From: Actinomadura sp. KC06
Lineage (GTDB): Bacteria; Actinomycetota; Actinomycetes; Streptosporangiales; Streptosporangiaceae
Direction: 5' to 3'
DNA length: 40,059 bases
Assembly: GCF_004348735.1 (NCBI RefSeq)
Contig: NZ_SMKT01000083.1
Coordinates: 1 to 40,059 of the forward strand
A program made the position numbers and the translations under genes. Below, piece by piece: positions 1-8,011 of this stretch. Position 1 is the first letter of the stretch; every line of letters starts with the position of its first letter. The notes under the pieces are model-generated. The model did not search any database and had not been told where the DNA came from. It saw only the letters and a program-made list of their open reading frames with translations.

Positions 1-957
1 GGCGAGGAGTTCGCGGGCCGCGCCGCGGTCGGCCGCGACGACGGGAACGCCGCAGGCCAGCGCCTCCAGGACCGCCAGGCCAAACGACTCGACGGGACAG
101 GTGGCCAGGGCGACGTCCGCCGCGGCCAGCCGCCGGACCACGTCCTCGCGGCGGTGCACGTGGCCGTGGAAGCGGACGGGCAGCGCCTCCCGGATGGCCA
201 GCGAGCGGAGCGCGGCATGCAGCGGGCCGCTGCCCACGACGTCCAGTTCCACCGAAACGCCGCGCCGTCGCAGTTCCCGGACCGTCGTCAATGCCAGGTC
301 GGGGTTTTTCTCCCGGGAGAGTCGCCCCAGGTGGACGAGCCGGATCGATCCTGAGCTTTTCGAGGGGTCGTCCTCCCGCGATGAGGCGGAGCGTTCGACG
401 GTGTCGTCGGCGGGTCGGAATGTGGCCAGGTCGACGCCCAGTGGAACGCGGTGCAGGCGGGGTGTCCCCACCCTGGCGAACTCGGCCGCGGCGAACGCCG
501 AGGTCGTCACGACGTCGTCGAACATCGCGGCGAGCCGCCGGTTCCAGCGGTCGGTGACCTGGTCCACCGGCAGGCGGCCGGGCAGGTGCGGCGCCAGGAT
601 CGCGTCCAGGCGCTCGTGGGAGAACAGCACCGTGCGGACCCCGCGCCGCCGGGCCCAGCGGGCCGCCACGGTAAGGCTGGCCTTGTCGGAGATCTCCACC
701 ACGTCCGGTTCGAGGCGGGCGAGTACGCGCAGCACCGGGCGCGGGTCCAGGACGAGCCGGTACCCGGGTGCGACCGACATGCCGGGCACCGTGATGAGCA
801 GGCCCTTGTCGCTTTCCGTCCGGGTGTGCGCGCGGCCGGGCACCACCAGCGCGCGCTGGTGCCCGGCGGCGGCGTAGCCCGCTCCGAGCATGTCGACGGC
901 GGTGCGCAGCCCGCCGGACACCGGGCTGTACAGGTTGGCGAGCTGCACGATCCTCAT
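1..957 (-). CDS. GT4 family glycosyltransferase, C-terminus cut by window edge
   Basis: The frame is open from an ATG at 957 down to base 1 (319 codons) without a stop, so only the C-terminal tail is missing. The N-terminus MRIVQLANLYSPVSGG is the nucleotide-sugar glycosyltransferase type with a Gly-rich acceptor loop. The C-terminal half has the GT-B donor signature, with HLGRLSREKNPDL followed by an intact EX7E motif (ESFGLAVLE) and ALACGVPVV. This fits a retaining GT4 transferase, probably mannosyl- or glucosyl-type, acting at the cytoplasmic face of the membrane on a lipid or polysaccharide acceptor. The ATG overlaps the TGA of the upstream deacetylase gene by 4 bp, so the two are translationally coupled in one leftward operon. 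Donor and acceptor cannot be told from the sequence. Confidence 0.85.
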   Translation of the reverse strand, partial: MRIVQLANLYSPVSGGLRTAVDMLGAGYAAAGHQRALVVPGRAHTRTESDKGLLITVPGMSVAPGYRLVLDPRPVLRVLARLEPDVVEISDKASLTVAARWARRRGVRTVLFSHERLDAILAPHLPGRLPVDQVTDRWNRRLAAMFDDVVTTSAFAAAEFARVGTPRLHRVPLGVDLATFRPADDTVERSASSREDDPSKSSGSIRLVHLGRLSREKNPDLALTTVRELRRRGVSVELDVVGSGPLHAALRSLAIREALPVRFHGHVHRREDVVRRLAAADVALATCPVESFGLAVLEALACGVPVVAADRGAARELLA

Positions 958-1745
958 CCCGTGACCAGCTCCTGGTAGGTCGTCGGGCGCCCGCCCGCCG
1001 CGACGGCCAGGTCGACGGCGGTGAGCGCGGCGCGGCGCAGGCCAGGGCGCGTCAGGTCCGCGGGGTGGAGCGCGATCCGGAACGGCATCCGCAGCCGGGC
1101 GAACGTCCGTGCCGCGTCGACCATCAGCCGGGCACCGGCCCGTTCCCCCGCCGCTCCCGGCCGGTGCGACAGCGCGGGCATCCGCCACACCGCGAGTGGA
1201 GCTCGTCGATTGGATGGTGGCGGGTGGGGGCTGGAGGACGGTCCGTCCGGCAGGCGGTGGACGGCCAGATGGCTCGTCCAGTAGGCGAACCCGAGCGCGG
1301 CCAGCGCCTGCCGGGTGCCGGGGGACGCGAGCCAGCCCGGCGGTGTGAACCCGGCCGGCTCGATGCGCGCGTCCGCCAGCAGGTCCAGGCCCGCGCGCAG
1401 CCGCTGCCGGGCCTGCTGCTCGGTCAGCGTCCAGAATTCCCCGGCCCCTCGGACCAGGACCCGGTTCACGCCGCGCCGCCAGGGCGGACCGCCGGGGACG
1501 CCTTCGTGCCGGTATCCGTGCAGGGCGAGTTCGTGCCCGCGTGCGGCCGCCTCGTGCAGGTCCTTCACCAGGACGGGGTCGTCGGGCAGCGCCGGGCCAT
1601 CCCCGAACGGCGCGGGGATGAGGAGCAGCGTGGCGGGCACGCCGCGCTCGTCGAGGTCGGCGAGCCATCGCCTGGTGGCCGCCGCGGTGCTCGGGGCGAC
1701 GTCGTGCACGGACACCACGAACGGGAAGCTCTTCGGCGGGTTCAT
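954..1745 (-). CDS. DUF2334 / polysaccharide deacetylase-like protein
   Basis: 263 aa. It starts MNPPKSFPFVVSVHDVAP; SVHDVAP is the first metal-binding/catalytic Asp motif of the NodB-like fold. HGYRHEG at about residue 84 supplies the two His metal ligands. A FTPPGW segment and a late RIALHPADL (His near the end) complete the DUF2334 deacetylase pattern. There is no signal peptide, so it probably acts in the cytoplasm or at the inner membrane face, unlike secreted chitin or peptidoglycan deacetylases. Both ends overlap neighbouring glycosyltransferase genes by 4 bp (ATGA), so all three are made together. By context it may deacetylate an N-acetyl-hexosamine glycan or lipid intermediate made by the flanking GT4 enzymes. 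The start was chosen from that overlap; a longer upstream open frame is only a shadow of the upstream gene. Confidence 0.85.
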   Translation of the reverse strand: MNPPKSFPFVVSVHDVAPSTAAATRRWLADLDERGVPATLLLIPAPFGDGPALPDDPVLVKDLHEAAARGHELALHGYRHEGVPGGPPWRRGVNRVLVRGAGEFWTLTEQQARQRLRAGLDLLADARIEPAGFTPPGWLASPGTRQALAALGFAYWTSHLAVHRLPDGPSSSPHPPPSNRRAPLAVWRMPALSHRPGAAGERAGARLMVDAARTFARLRMPFRIALHPADLTRPGLRRAALTAVDLAVAAGGRPTTYQELVTG

Positions 1746-3043
1746 GCGGCATCGTCGGCACGCTGCACGGCCGCCGCGTCGGCATGCCGGACGGCCGCCG
1801 CGTCGGCATGCTGCACGGCCGTCGCGCCGGCATGCCGGACGGCCGCCGTGTCCGCATGCCGGACGGCCGCCGCGCCGGCATGCTGAACGGTCGCCGTGTG
1901 GGCGCCGCCGGACACCTGCCGGTAGTGGCCGAACAGCTCGTCGCACACGACGTCCCAGCCGCGTCCCTCGACGGAGGCAAGCGCCCCAACGCCCAGACGG
2001 CGGCGCAACTCCGCATCGGCGACCAGCGCGGACACGGCCGCTCGCAGACCCTGACCGTCGTCGGGCGCGAACAGCAGCCCGTTCACCCCGGGCCGGACGA
2101 GGTCGAGCGGCCCGCCCGCCGCGGCGGCCACGACGGGCACCCCGCAGGCCAGCGCCTCCTGGATCGCCTGGCAGAACGTGTCGTCGACACCGGCGTGGAC
2201 GAAGACGTCCAGGGACGCCATGAGCCGCGACAGCTCGGTCCCGGTGCGCACTCCGGTGAACACCGCGTCCGGCATCATGCGGCGCAGGCGGCGCTCCTCC
2301 GGGCCGTCGCCGACGAGCACCAGCCGCGTTCCGGGAAGCCCGGCCAGCGTCGCGAGCATCCTCGGACGCTTCTCGGCGGCGAGCCGTCCGACGTATCCGA
2401 CGACGACCTCGCCGTCCGGGGCGAGCGCGGCCCGCACCGCGGCGGACCGGTGCGATGGGTGGAACCGCTGCCGGTCCACGCCCCGTCCCCACAGCGACAG
2501 CCGCGGAATGCCGCGGCGGCCAAGCTCGGCGAGGACCGGGGTGGACGGCACGAGCGTCCGGTCGGCACGTCCGTGCAGGCGGCGCAGCCACCACCACACG
2601 GCCCGGTCGGTGCCGCGCAGCCCGTACCGCTGGGCGAACCCGGCGATGTCGGTCTGGAACACCGCCACGGCGGGGACGCCCAGCCGTTCCGCCGCGGCCA
2701 GCCCGGAGACGCCGAGCACCATCGGCGCGGCGAGATGGACGACATCGGGCGCGAAGTCCCGCAGCACCGCGGTGACCAGCCGGGTCGGTACACCGACGGC
2801 GACCGACGAGTAGAAGGGGAGCCTGACGCCGGGGAGGAGCTCCACCGGGGCCCCGGCGTAAGACTCCGGGCAGTTTCGGGAGGCGTGGAGGCTCGTCTCA
2901 CCACGAGAGACCAGCCCAGAACGGGGCGCGACGACCAGCGCCTGGTGCCCGCGCGCGGCGAGCTGTTCGAGAACGCGGCAGACCGAGCCGGTGACACCGT
3001 TGATCTGCGGCAGGAACGACTCGGTCACAATGGCGATTTTCAC
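1742..3043 (-). CDS. GT4 family glycosyltransferase (MgtA/PimB-like) with repeat tail
   Basis: 433 aa from a GTG at 3043; the family N-terminus MKIAIVTESFLPQINGVTGSV begins exactly there, although no clear Shine-Dalgarno is visible. An ATG at 3091 is an alternative start. Features of GDP-mannose-dependent GT4 enzymes are visible: the FLPQINGV acceptor loop, VVHLAAPMVLG, GYVGRLAAEKRP and VLVGDGPE. The donor loop reads DTFCQAIQEALACG, so the first acidic residue of EX7E is Asp rather than the usual Glu. The last ~55 residues are an Ala/Val/His-rich run of six imperfect 8-residue repeats (type AAAVRHAD) not expected in this family. First gene of a leftward three-gene operon, joined to the deacetylase by an ATGA overlap. 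Likely role: mannosylation of phosphoinositides, lipoglycans or a related envelope lipid (family knowledge; substrate inferred). Confidence 0.85.
   Translation of the reverse strand: MKIAIVTESFLPQINGVTGSVCRVLEQLAARGHQALVVAPRSGLVSRGETSLHASRNCPESYAGAPVELLPGVRLPFYSSVAVGVPTRLVTAVLRDFAPDVVHLAAPMVLGVSGLAAAERLGVPAVAVFQTDIAGFAQRYGLRGTDRAVWWWLRRLHGRADRTLVPSTPVLAELGRRGIPRLSLWGRGVDRQRFHPSHRSAAVRAALAPDGEVVVGYVGRLAAEKRPRMLATLAGLPGTRLVLVGDGPEERRLRRMMPDAVFTGVRTGTELSRLMASLDVFVHAGVDDTFCQAIQEALACGVPVVAAAAGGPLDLVRPGVNGLLFAPDDGQGLRAAVSALVADAELRRRLGVGALASVEGRGWDVVCDELFGHYRQVSGGAHTATVQHAGAAAVRHADTAAVRHAGATAVQHADAAAVRHADAAAVQRADDAA
1743..1904. repeat. 24-bp tandem repeat encoding an 8-aa unit
   Basis: Five well-kept 24-bp units run from 1767 to 1886, each starting ACGGCCG and ending in GCATGC plus two or three bases. 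Degenerate flanking units lie at 1743-1766 and 1887-1904. The unit length is a multiple of three and the array lies inside the 3' end of the glycosyltransferase gene, so copy-number changes would lengthen or shorten the protein tail by 8 residues without breaking the overlapping downstream start. Confidence 0.85.
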
Positions 3044-3188
3044 GGCACACAGAGTGATCGCCTCGTACGACCTTGCAACCGCACATGTCATCCGAAAAGA
3101 CGAACAACGCGAAAACCTTGGATTCGTCCGACCGTATGCGCGGCGGCTGATCTCCCTGGCGTCCGGGCGTCGCGGCTACCATCGCCCA

Positions 3189-3680
3189 GTGGCGTGGATC
3201 GACCCGGCGACCTGGTACGCGCAACTGCCCGCCTGCTACCTGGCGACCGCCATGCTGCTCACCGACACCGAGGACCGCGTGCTGCTGGTCAAGACCCACT
3301 ATCGCGACGACTGGGGCCTTCCCGGCGGCGTGGCCGAGGAAGGCGAACCCCCGCACCTGGCGTGCCGCCGGGAAATCGGCGAGGAACTCGGCCTGGACCG
3401 CCCCGCCGGCCCGCTGCTGGCCGTCGACTTCGCCACCGCCGACGGCCACCGGCTCCGCTCGATGATCTACCTGATCTTCGACGGCGGGACCCTCACCGGC
3501 GCCCCCGCAATCACCGTCCAGGAAGACGAGATCGCCGAGTACGCCGTCCTGCCACCAGATGCCGCCGCCCGCATGGCGCCCGCCACCGCCCACCGGCTGC
3601 CGTGCGCACTGACCGCGCGCCGCACCGGCCGCGTGGCCTACCTGCCGTCCGGACTGACCGCTTATCGCACCACGTCGTAG
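3189..3680 (+). CDS. NUDIX hydrolase
   Basis: 163 aa from a GTG at 3189. A canonical Nudix box lies at residues 47-69: G47, E53, then REIGEELGL from R61, matching GX5EX7REUXEEXGU with the metal-binding Glu residues intact. The fold is predicted to hydrolyse nucleoside-diphosphate-linked compounds (NDP-sugars, dNTPs, ADP-ribose and similar); the substrate is unknown. The open frame extends upstream to 2991, but that part overlaps the divergent glycosyltransferase start and has no family similarity. The GTG lies just before the first recognisable residues (AWIDPATWYAQLPACYLATAMLLT). Its 3' end overlaps the convergent RibD_C gene by 19 bp. Divergence from the glycan operon hints at sugar-nucleotide chemistry, but that is inference. 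Confidence 0.85.
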   Translation: MAWIDPATWYAQLPACYLATAMLLTDTEDRVLLVKTHYRDDWGLPGGVAEEGEPPHLACRREIGEELGLDRPAGPLLAVDFATADGHRLRSMIYLIFDGGTLTGAPAITVQEDEIAEYAVLPPDAAARMAPATAHRLPCALTARRTGRVAYLPSGLTAYRTTS

Positions 3681-4237
3681 ACGAGCTTCGCGACGCCGTT
3701 GGAGTAGGTGGCGGAATCCCGGAGCTTCAGGTTCAGCTTGTCCCGATCCTCGCGGCTGAAGATGCTCTTCCCGGCTCCCAGCAGTACGGGGAACACGAGC
3801 AGGTTGTACCGGTCGATCAGGTCCGCCTCGGCCAGGCGCCGGGCCAGTTCGGCGCTGCCGTGGATGAAGATCGCCCCGCCCTCTTCCTGCTTGAGCGCCG
3901 CGACGTCCTCGACCGAGCGCAGGATCGTGATCGGACCCCAGTTGTCGACCAGGTCACCGTCGTCGATCGTGGTGGACACGACGTACTTGGGCAGGTCCTT
4001 GTAGGCCGCGTGGTCTTCGGACCTGGGCCAGATCGGCGCGAACGCCTCGTAGCTGCGACGGCCGAACATCAGGGCCGTGGTGTCGGCCAGCTCGTCCGCC
4101 TTGAGCGAGTACGCCTCGGGCACGAACTCGGTCTCCATCACCCAGCCGCCGCTGCGGTGGCCCTCGGTCTTCCCTCCCGGCGAGTCCACCACGCCGTCGA
4201 GCGACATGAATCCGGTGTAGACCAGCTCTCGTGTCAT
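3662..4237 (-). CDS. Dihydrofolate reductase family protein (RibD C-terminal domain)
   Basis: 191 aa. MTRELVYTGFMSLDGVVDSP is the typical N-terminus of stand-alone RibD_C/DHFR-fold reductases. LMFGRRSYEAF, KYVVSTT, IFIHGSAELARRL and FPVLLGAGKSIF are the family's NADPH-binding and core segments. A good ribosome-binding site (GGAAGGAAG) sits just upstream of the ATG. The protein is an NAD(P)H-dependent reductase of unknown substrate; such paralogues are common in actinomycetes and are not the folate or riboflavin enzymes. It converges on the NUDIX gene with a 19-bp coding overlap, so mutual antisense interference is possible. The 467 bp upstream of the ATG (4238-4704) hold no convincing gene, RNA or repeat; only the promoters of this gene and of the divergent regulator are expected there. 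Confidence 0.88.
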   Translation of the reverse strand: MTRELVYTGFMSLDGVVDSPGGKTEGHRSGGWVMETEFVPEAYSLKADELADTTALMFGRRSYEAFAPIWPRSEDHAAYKDLPKYVVSTTIDDGDLVDNWGPITILRSVEDVAALKQEEGGAIFIHGSAELARRLAEADLIDRYNLLVFPVLLGAGKSIFSREDRDKLNLKLRDSATYSNGVAKLVYDVVR

Positions 4238-4704
4238 CGTTCTTCCTTCCGGGTTGAATCATCCATTGTCCAAGCGAACAGGGCTTCTGCCGACGCTGTC
4301 CGCCGTGGTGTGCTGCGTTGAGACCACTGTGGCAGCAGACGTTTACCGTTTTCTTACGTCGCCCGGCCCGACCACCGTAAACAGCCAGCCCCAGAGCCCG
4401 ACACGGCCCGGAGCCGGGGCCGTTGAGGCTCGCCCACCAATCCGTGGGGCGATCATGAGCGCCAGGCTCTAGCAGCCTGGGCGAGGCCAACGGTCTGACC
4501 TGGTAGGACCTTGATCGTCACAGGTAGTCGGGGACGGCGACCTTGTGTGGTTCGAGATGTCGGGGTTCACGTCCCCTTACTCACCCTTGGCGAAGGCCCT
4601 GGGCGCTCGGCCGGGGGGTTCGTCGTGCTTGATGCGTCGACTCTGGATGATCGGCCCGTTATGCTCCGTCCCTATACATGCCAACGACACCCCAAGGGCT
4701 TCGG

Positions 4705-5274
4705 ATGAGTGTCGATGAGACGGCCCCGCTGCGCGTCCTCGTCGTGGACGGCGACCCCCAGGTCCGGGCCGACGTGACCACCCTGCTCGACGCCAGCGAC
4801 GAGCTCAGCGTCGTCGCCGAGACGCCCGATCCCGCCGCGGCCCTCTCCCTGGCCGAACGCCTGCGCCCCGACATCGTCCTGCTGGACGCGGCCGCCGCCG
4901 GGCACGCGAGCCCCCTCAGCCACACCTCCCGCGTCTTCGTCGTCGCGGGCGTGGACGACCCCGCCGCCCAGGACGCCCTGCGCGCCGGTGCCTGCGGCCA
5001 CCTCGTGCCCGGCTCCTTCACCGTCCCCGACCTCATCCGCGGCGTCCGTGCCGCCTCCCGCACGTCCCTCGGCCTGTCCGCCCGCGAGTCCGAGGTCATG
5101 GACCTCATCGCCACCGGACGCTCCAACGGGGAGATCGCCCGCCAGCTCTTCCTCAGCGAGAAGACCGTCAAGAACCACGTCAACCGCATCTACTCCAAGC
5201 TCGGCGTCAGCTCCCGCGCGACCGCCATCGCCCTCTGGCGCGGCATGGTCAGCGTCCTCCCGACCCGGGACTAA
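4705..5274 (+). CDS. NarL/LuxR-type response regulator with degenerate receiver
   Basis: 189 aa from ATG 4705 (MSVDETAPLRVLVVDGD); an in-frame ATG at 4678 would add nine residues. Residues 8-115 form a receiver-like domain: acidic pocket D15/D17 and phosphoacceptor candidate D61 (DIVLLD). The conserved Thr/Ser is replaced by Ala (VFVVAGVDD) and the conserved Lys is missing (GHLVPGS where GYLLK is usual). Residues 123-182 are a complete LuxR/GerE helix-turn-helix (LSARESEVMDLIATGRSN, then GEIARQLFLSEKTVKNHVNR). No sensor kinase is adjacent. It is therefore probably an orphan or atypical regulator working without normal phosphorylation. It ends 71 bp before tRNA-Lys on the same strand. Targets are unknown. 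Confidence 0.88.
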   Translation: MSVDETAPLRVLVVDGDPQVRADVTTLLDASDELSVVAETPDPAAALSLAERLRPDIVLLDAAAAGHASPLSHTSRVFVVAGVDDPAAQDALRAGACGHLVPGSFTVPDLIRGVRAASRTSLGLSARESEVMDLIATGRSNGEIARQLFLSEKTVKNHVNRIYSKLGVSSRATAIALWRGMVSVLPTRD

Positions 5275-5345
5275 ACCGATTCGCACAGGTCCGCAGCGCC
5301 TGATACTGTTCTTCCTGTCGCAAGGGCCCGGAGGCCCGCCGACAC

Positions 5346-5418
5346 GCGCCGTTAGCTCAATTGGCAGAGCAGCGGACTCTTAATCCGCGGGTTCGGGGTT
5401 CAAGTCCCTGACGGCGCA
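5346..5418 (+). tRNA. tRNA-Lys (anticodon CTT)
   Basis: A 73-nt cloverleaf. The acceptor stem GCGCCGT (5346-5352) pairs with ACGGCGC (5411-5417), followed by discriminator A. The D-arm contains GCTC...GAGC, the anticodon stem GCGGA/TCCGC encloses loop CTCTTAA (anticodon CTT), and the T-loop is TTCAAGT. CCA is not encoded. A weak promoter (TTCGCA, 18 bp, TACTGT at 5304-5309) lies upstream. Confidence 0.96.
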
Positions 5419-5432
5419 CTCCTCTCTGATAT

Positions 5433-5464
5433 GGGCGTTCTTCGTTCGCGAAGGACGCCCTTTG
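5433..5464 (+). terminator. Rho-independent terminator after tRNA-Lys
   Basis: Stem GGGCGTTCTTCG (5433-5444) pairs with CGAAGGACGCCC (5449-5460), with one internal T/G opposition, closed by a TTCG tetraloop and followed by TTTGTG. It lies 15 bp after the tRNA and ends it before the convergent gene at 5502. Confidence 0.85.
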
Positions 5465-5501
5465 TGCCGTTCGGGCGGGGGCGGGAATGGTGGACCGCCT
5501 C

Positions 5502-6566
5502 TTACTGGCGCTTTGGTTTCGGTGTGCGGGGTCGGGCTTTCCAGTCGCCGTAAAGCTCGACGTATGCCCGGCCGGTGGTTCGCCTGCCGGCGTATGTGCC
5601 GGTCACGGCGCAGGCGGCCTCGTAGAGGCCGCGGGGTTGGCCCGGGTAGGGGACGTCGAGTTCCTGCTCGGTGACCAGCGAGCGGATGTCGAGTCTGGTG
5701 TTCCGGCGGGGGATCTCGACGAGCCAGCGTGTGGGGTAGGTCTGCCCGGTCACGGGGCTCGTCCAGAAGTCGCGGGCGTGTTCGGCTAGAGGGACGATCG
5801 AAGCGACCGTGTGGTGGCCGTTGGGGTCGACGATGGTGGCGTATGCCTGGTCATCGCCGTCCTGTATCAGGTTCCAGACGTTGAGACGGTCGCCGTTGTC
5901 GAGGTGGACGGCCATCCACGTCCAGCGTTGGATGTTCTGCCAGTGCCAGGTGCCCCATTGCCTGTCGAGCCAGGATGTGCCGCGAACGCGGTGCGTGTGG
6001 CCGTCGATGGTGAGGGTGCCGCGCGTGCTCAGTGACGGTAGTGAGTAGTAGTAGCTGAAACCGTCCGCGAATGGGATGAGGCCGGTGCCGCCCGGGTACA
6101 GCGCTGGGCCGGTGTGGCGCAGCGTCATCTCGATGTGCGCGTTGGGCAGGTTCGCGGAGAGGCGCATGGCCTGCATGGGGCCGGCCAGGGTGGCGTCAGG
6201 TGTGCGGAGGTCGAGTTCGTCGGTTGAGAACGACGCTCGGTCGGGCTCGTAGCGTCCGACGAATCCGTGGTGCTTGCCGGCGGTCTCATCGGTGATCGCC
6301 GCGTGGACCTCCGGCCCGGCGCTGGAGCGGTTGATCGTGACTTTGTAGCCGAACCATCGCCGGCCGGTTCTGACGTGGCCGACGACGTACCACCATTCGT
6401 AGGCGACGTCCGCGTCGGAGGCTTGGTCGGCCGGCAGGTGAACGTATCGGGGAAAGGTCTGCTGTGCATGTGGCGAAAGGGCGGCCGACGCGCGCTGCGG
6501 CGGGCTGAGGATTGGAGCTGCGGTGGCGGCCAGGCCTAGCGCGATGACGTTTCGTCTACTGGTCAT
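5502..6566 (-). CDS. Tat-exported CrtC/AttH lipocalin-like protein
   Basis: 354 aa. The N-terminus MTSRRNVIALGLAATAAP with a following Ala-rich stretch ending near residue 29 is a twin-arginine-type signal, so the protein is probably exported folded. The mature part has the hallmarks of the CrtC/AttH family (two lipocalin-like barrels). YEWWYVVGHVRTGRRWFGYKV at about 55-75 is the EWWY start motif, GPALYPGG lies mid-protein, and TSWLDRQWGTWHW is the conserved WLDxxWG motif of the second barrel. Family members include carotenoid 1,2-hydratase CrtC and non-enzymatic lipid-binding proteins; no carotenoid genes are nearby, so a hydrophobic-ligand carrier or hydratase is equally possible. It is the last gene of a four-gene operon, and its ATG overlaps the MFS stop by 4 bp. 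It faces the tRNA-Lys terminator. Confidence 0.82.
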   Translation of the reverse strand: MTSRRNVIALGLAATAAPILSPPQRASAALSPHAQQTFPRYVHLPADQASDADVAYEWWYVVGHVRTGRRWFGYKVTINRSSAGPEVHAAITDETAGKHHGFVGRYEPDRASFSTDELDLRTPDATLAGPMQAMRLSANLPNAHIEMTLRHTGPALYPGGTGLIPFADGFSYYYSLPSLSTRGTLTIDGHTHRVRGTSWLDRQWGTWHWQNIQRWTWMAVHLDNGDRLNVWNLIQDGDDQAYATIVDPNGHHTVASIVPLAEHARDFWTSPVTGQTYPTRWLVEIPRRNTRLDIRSLVTEQELDVPYPGQPRGLYEAACAVTGTYAGRRTTGRAYVELYGDWKARPRTPKPKRQ

Positions 6567-8011
6567 GGGGTCTGCCCTTCGGGTGAGTAGGTGCGGGTGG
6601 AGGCGATCGCGGTGGCCGTGAGGACGCCGACGACGGTCCAGATCGCGGCTGGCATCGCGTCGGTGTAGGCGTTGGTGTCGAAGTGGGTGGTTGCTGAGGT
6701 GTCAGTGGTGCCTGTCTGCAGGACGGCGCCTACTACTACTGCGCCTAGCAGCGTTCCGAGCTGGCGCAGGGTGCTGATGACGCCGGAGGCGGCGCCGGCC
6801 ATCGCGGGCGGGACGTCGCGCATGGCGAGCGCGTTCGCGGGTGCGAACACGATTCCGGCACCGACGCCGCAGACGATCATTCCCGGCAGCAGTAGGAGGA
6901 CGTCGGTGCCCTGACCGGACGCGGCGAGGAGCAGAAGGAAACCCGCAGCGAACAGCGCCAGGCCGGGTGGGAGGATGAGCCGCGGATCGACACGATCGGC
7001 TAGGCGTCCCATGACCGGCGAGATGAGCAGTGTGGCCACGGCCGGTGGCGCGAGTATCAGCCCGGCCTCTGTCGGCGTCATGTCTCGTACCGATTGCAGG
7101 TAGAGCGTGTAGATGAGCAGCAGCGCGACTGTGGCGAACAGGGCGGCCATCAGCACCGCGTTCATCAATGTGAAGTTCTGACGTCCGAACAGCTGGAACG
7201 GCAGCAGGGGCGCGCCGCCCTGCTTTGTGCGTTGGTGCAGCACGAATCCGGCCAGCAGGACTAGTCCCAGAACGCCGAGGACGGCGGCCTGCCAGCCGTA
7301 GCGCTGTCCTTCGAGCAGGGCGAACACGACTAGGAAAAGGCCGCCTGTCGACAGGAGCATGCCGACGAGGTCGAGGCCAGGCGCGTGGTCTCGACGCGAA
7401 GCGTGGACGGGAAGGAGCGCGTATCCGCCTGCGAGCGCGATCAGCCCGAGGGGAATGTTGACGAGGAAGATCGCCCGCCAGGTGAAGGCGTCCACCAGAA
7501 GCCCGCCCGCGGTCGGACCCGCGATGGTCGCCAGGCCCGCGACGCCGCTCCAGACGCCGAACGCGAAGCCTCGCCTCTCGGGGGAGAACGTTGTCGTGAT
7601 GAGCGCCAGCGTTTGTGGCATCAGCATGGCGGCCCCAGCGCCCTGCATGCTGCGGGCTGCGATGAGCTGGGCGGGGTCCTGCGCCAGGCCGCACAGCGCG
7701 GATGCGAGCGTGAACGTCGCCAGACCGACGAGGAACATCGCCCGCGGGGTGTAGCGGTCGCCGAGACGGCCGAAGGTCAGCAGCAGCACCGCGAAGACCA
7801 ACGTGTAGCTGTTGACGACCCACAGCGCTTGCGTCAGGGACGCGTCGAGCCGGTGCTGGACGTCGGGGAGTGCGATGTTGACGATGGTGGTGTCCAGCAT
7901 CGTCATGAAGAACGCCACGCACACCGTGGTCAGGACCGGCCCTGCTCGTTTGTGCGTCGCACGAGTCGTGCTCGCGGCGGCCTGGGTGTGGGCCGACGAT
8001 CTCGGGGTCAT
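6563..8011 (-). CDS. MFS drug/solute exporter, DHA2 (14-TM) family
   Basis: 482 aa with about 14 hydrophobic segments. MLDTTIVNIALPDVQ in TM1 is the DHA2/EmrB-QacA motif (D1-type), and LTFGRLGDRYTPR is motif A between TM2 and TM3. GVWSGVAGLATIAGPTAGG corresponds to the antiporter motif C in TM5. It is expected to work as a proton-coupled exporter of hydrophobic or cationic compounds at the cytoplasmic membrane. It overlaps both neighbours by 4 bp (ATGA at 8008-8011 and 6563-6566), so production is coupled to the small membrane protein upstream and the lipocalin-like protein downstream. Regulation is presumably through the divergent TetR gene at 11081. Confidence 0.9.
   Translation of the reverse strand: MTPRSSAHTQAAASTTRATHKRAGPVLTTVCVAFFMTMLDTTIVNIALPDVQHRLDASLTQALWVVNSYTLVFAVLLLTFGRLGDRYTPRAMFLVGLATFTLASALCGLAQDPAQLIAARSMQGAGAAMLMPQTLALITTTFSPERRGFAFGVWSGVAGLATIAGPTAGGLLVDAFTWRAIFLVNIPLGLIALAGGYALLPVHASRRDHAPGLDLVGMLLSTGGLFLVVFALLEGQRYGWQAAVLGVLGLVLLAGFVLHQRTKQGGAPLLPFQLFGRQNFTLMNAVLMAALFATVALLLIYTLYLQSVRDMTPTEAGLILAPPAVATLLISPVMGRLADRVDPRLILPPGLALFAAGFLLLLAASGQGTDVLLLLPGMIVCGVGAGIVFAPANALAMRDVPPAMAGAASGVISTLRQLGTLLGAVVVGAVLQTGTTDTSATTHFDTNAYTDAMPAAIWTVVGVLTATAIASTRTYSPEGQTP

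Noticed and set aside
1767..1886. Short tandem repeats considered as a CRISPR array
   Set aside because: Units are contiguous 24-mers without unique spacers and lie inside a coding frame; no cas genes are present.
1784..4321. Plus-strand open frame of about 845 codons across the glycosyltransferase, NUDIX and reductase genes
   Set aside because: It crosses three real genes on both strands, has no recognisable domain and shows shadow-type composition.
4254..4704. Small plus-strand open frames between the reductase and response regulator genes
   Set aside because: Short, without ribosome-binding sites, membrane or signal features, and with composition unlike neighbouring genes.
5346..5464. 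tRNA-Lys as an integration (att) site
   Set aside because: No integrase, no repeated tRNA 3' end and no composition shift were found on either side.
5502..6566. Calling the lipocalin-like gene a carotenoid hydratase
   Set aside because: No carotenoid synthesis genes are nearby and the family also contains non-enzymatic members; only the fold family is supported.
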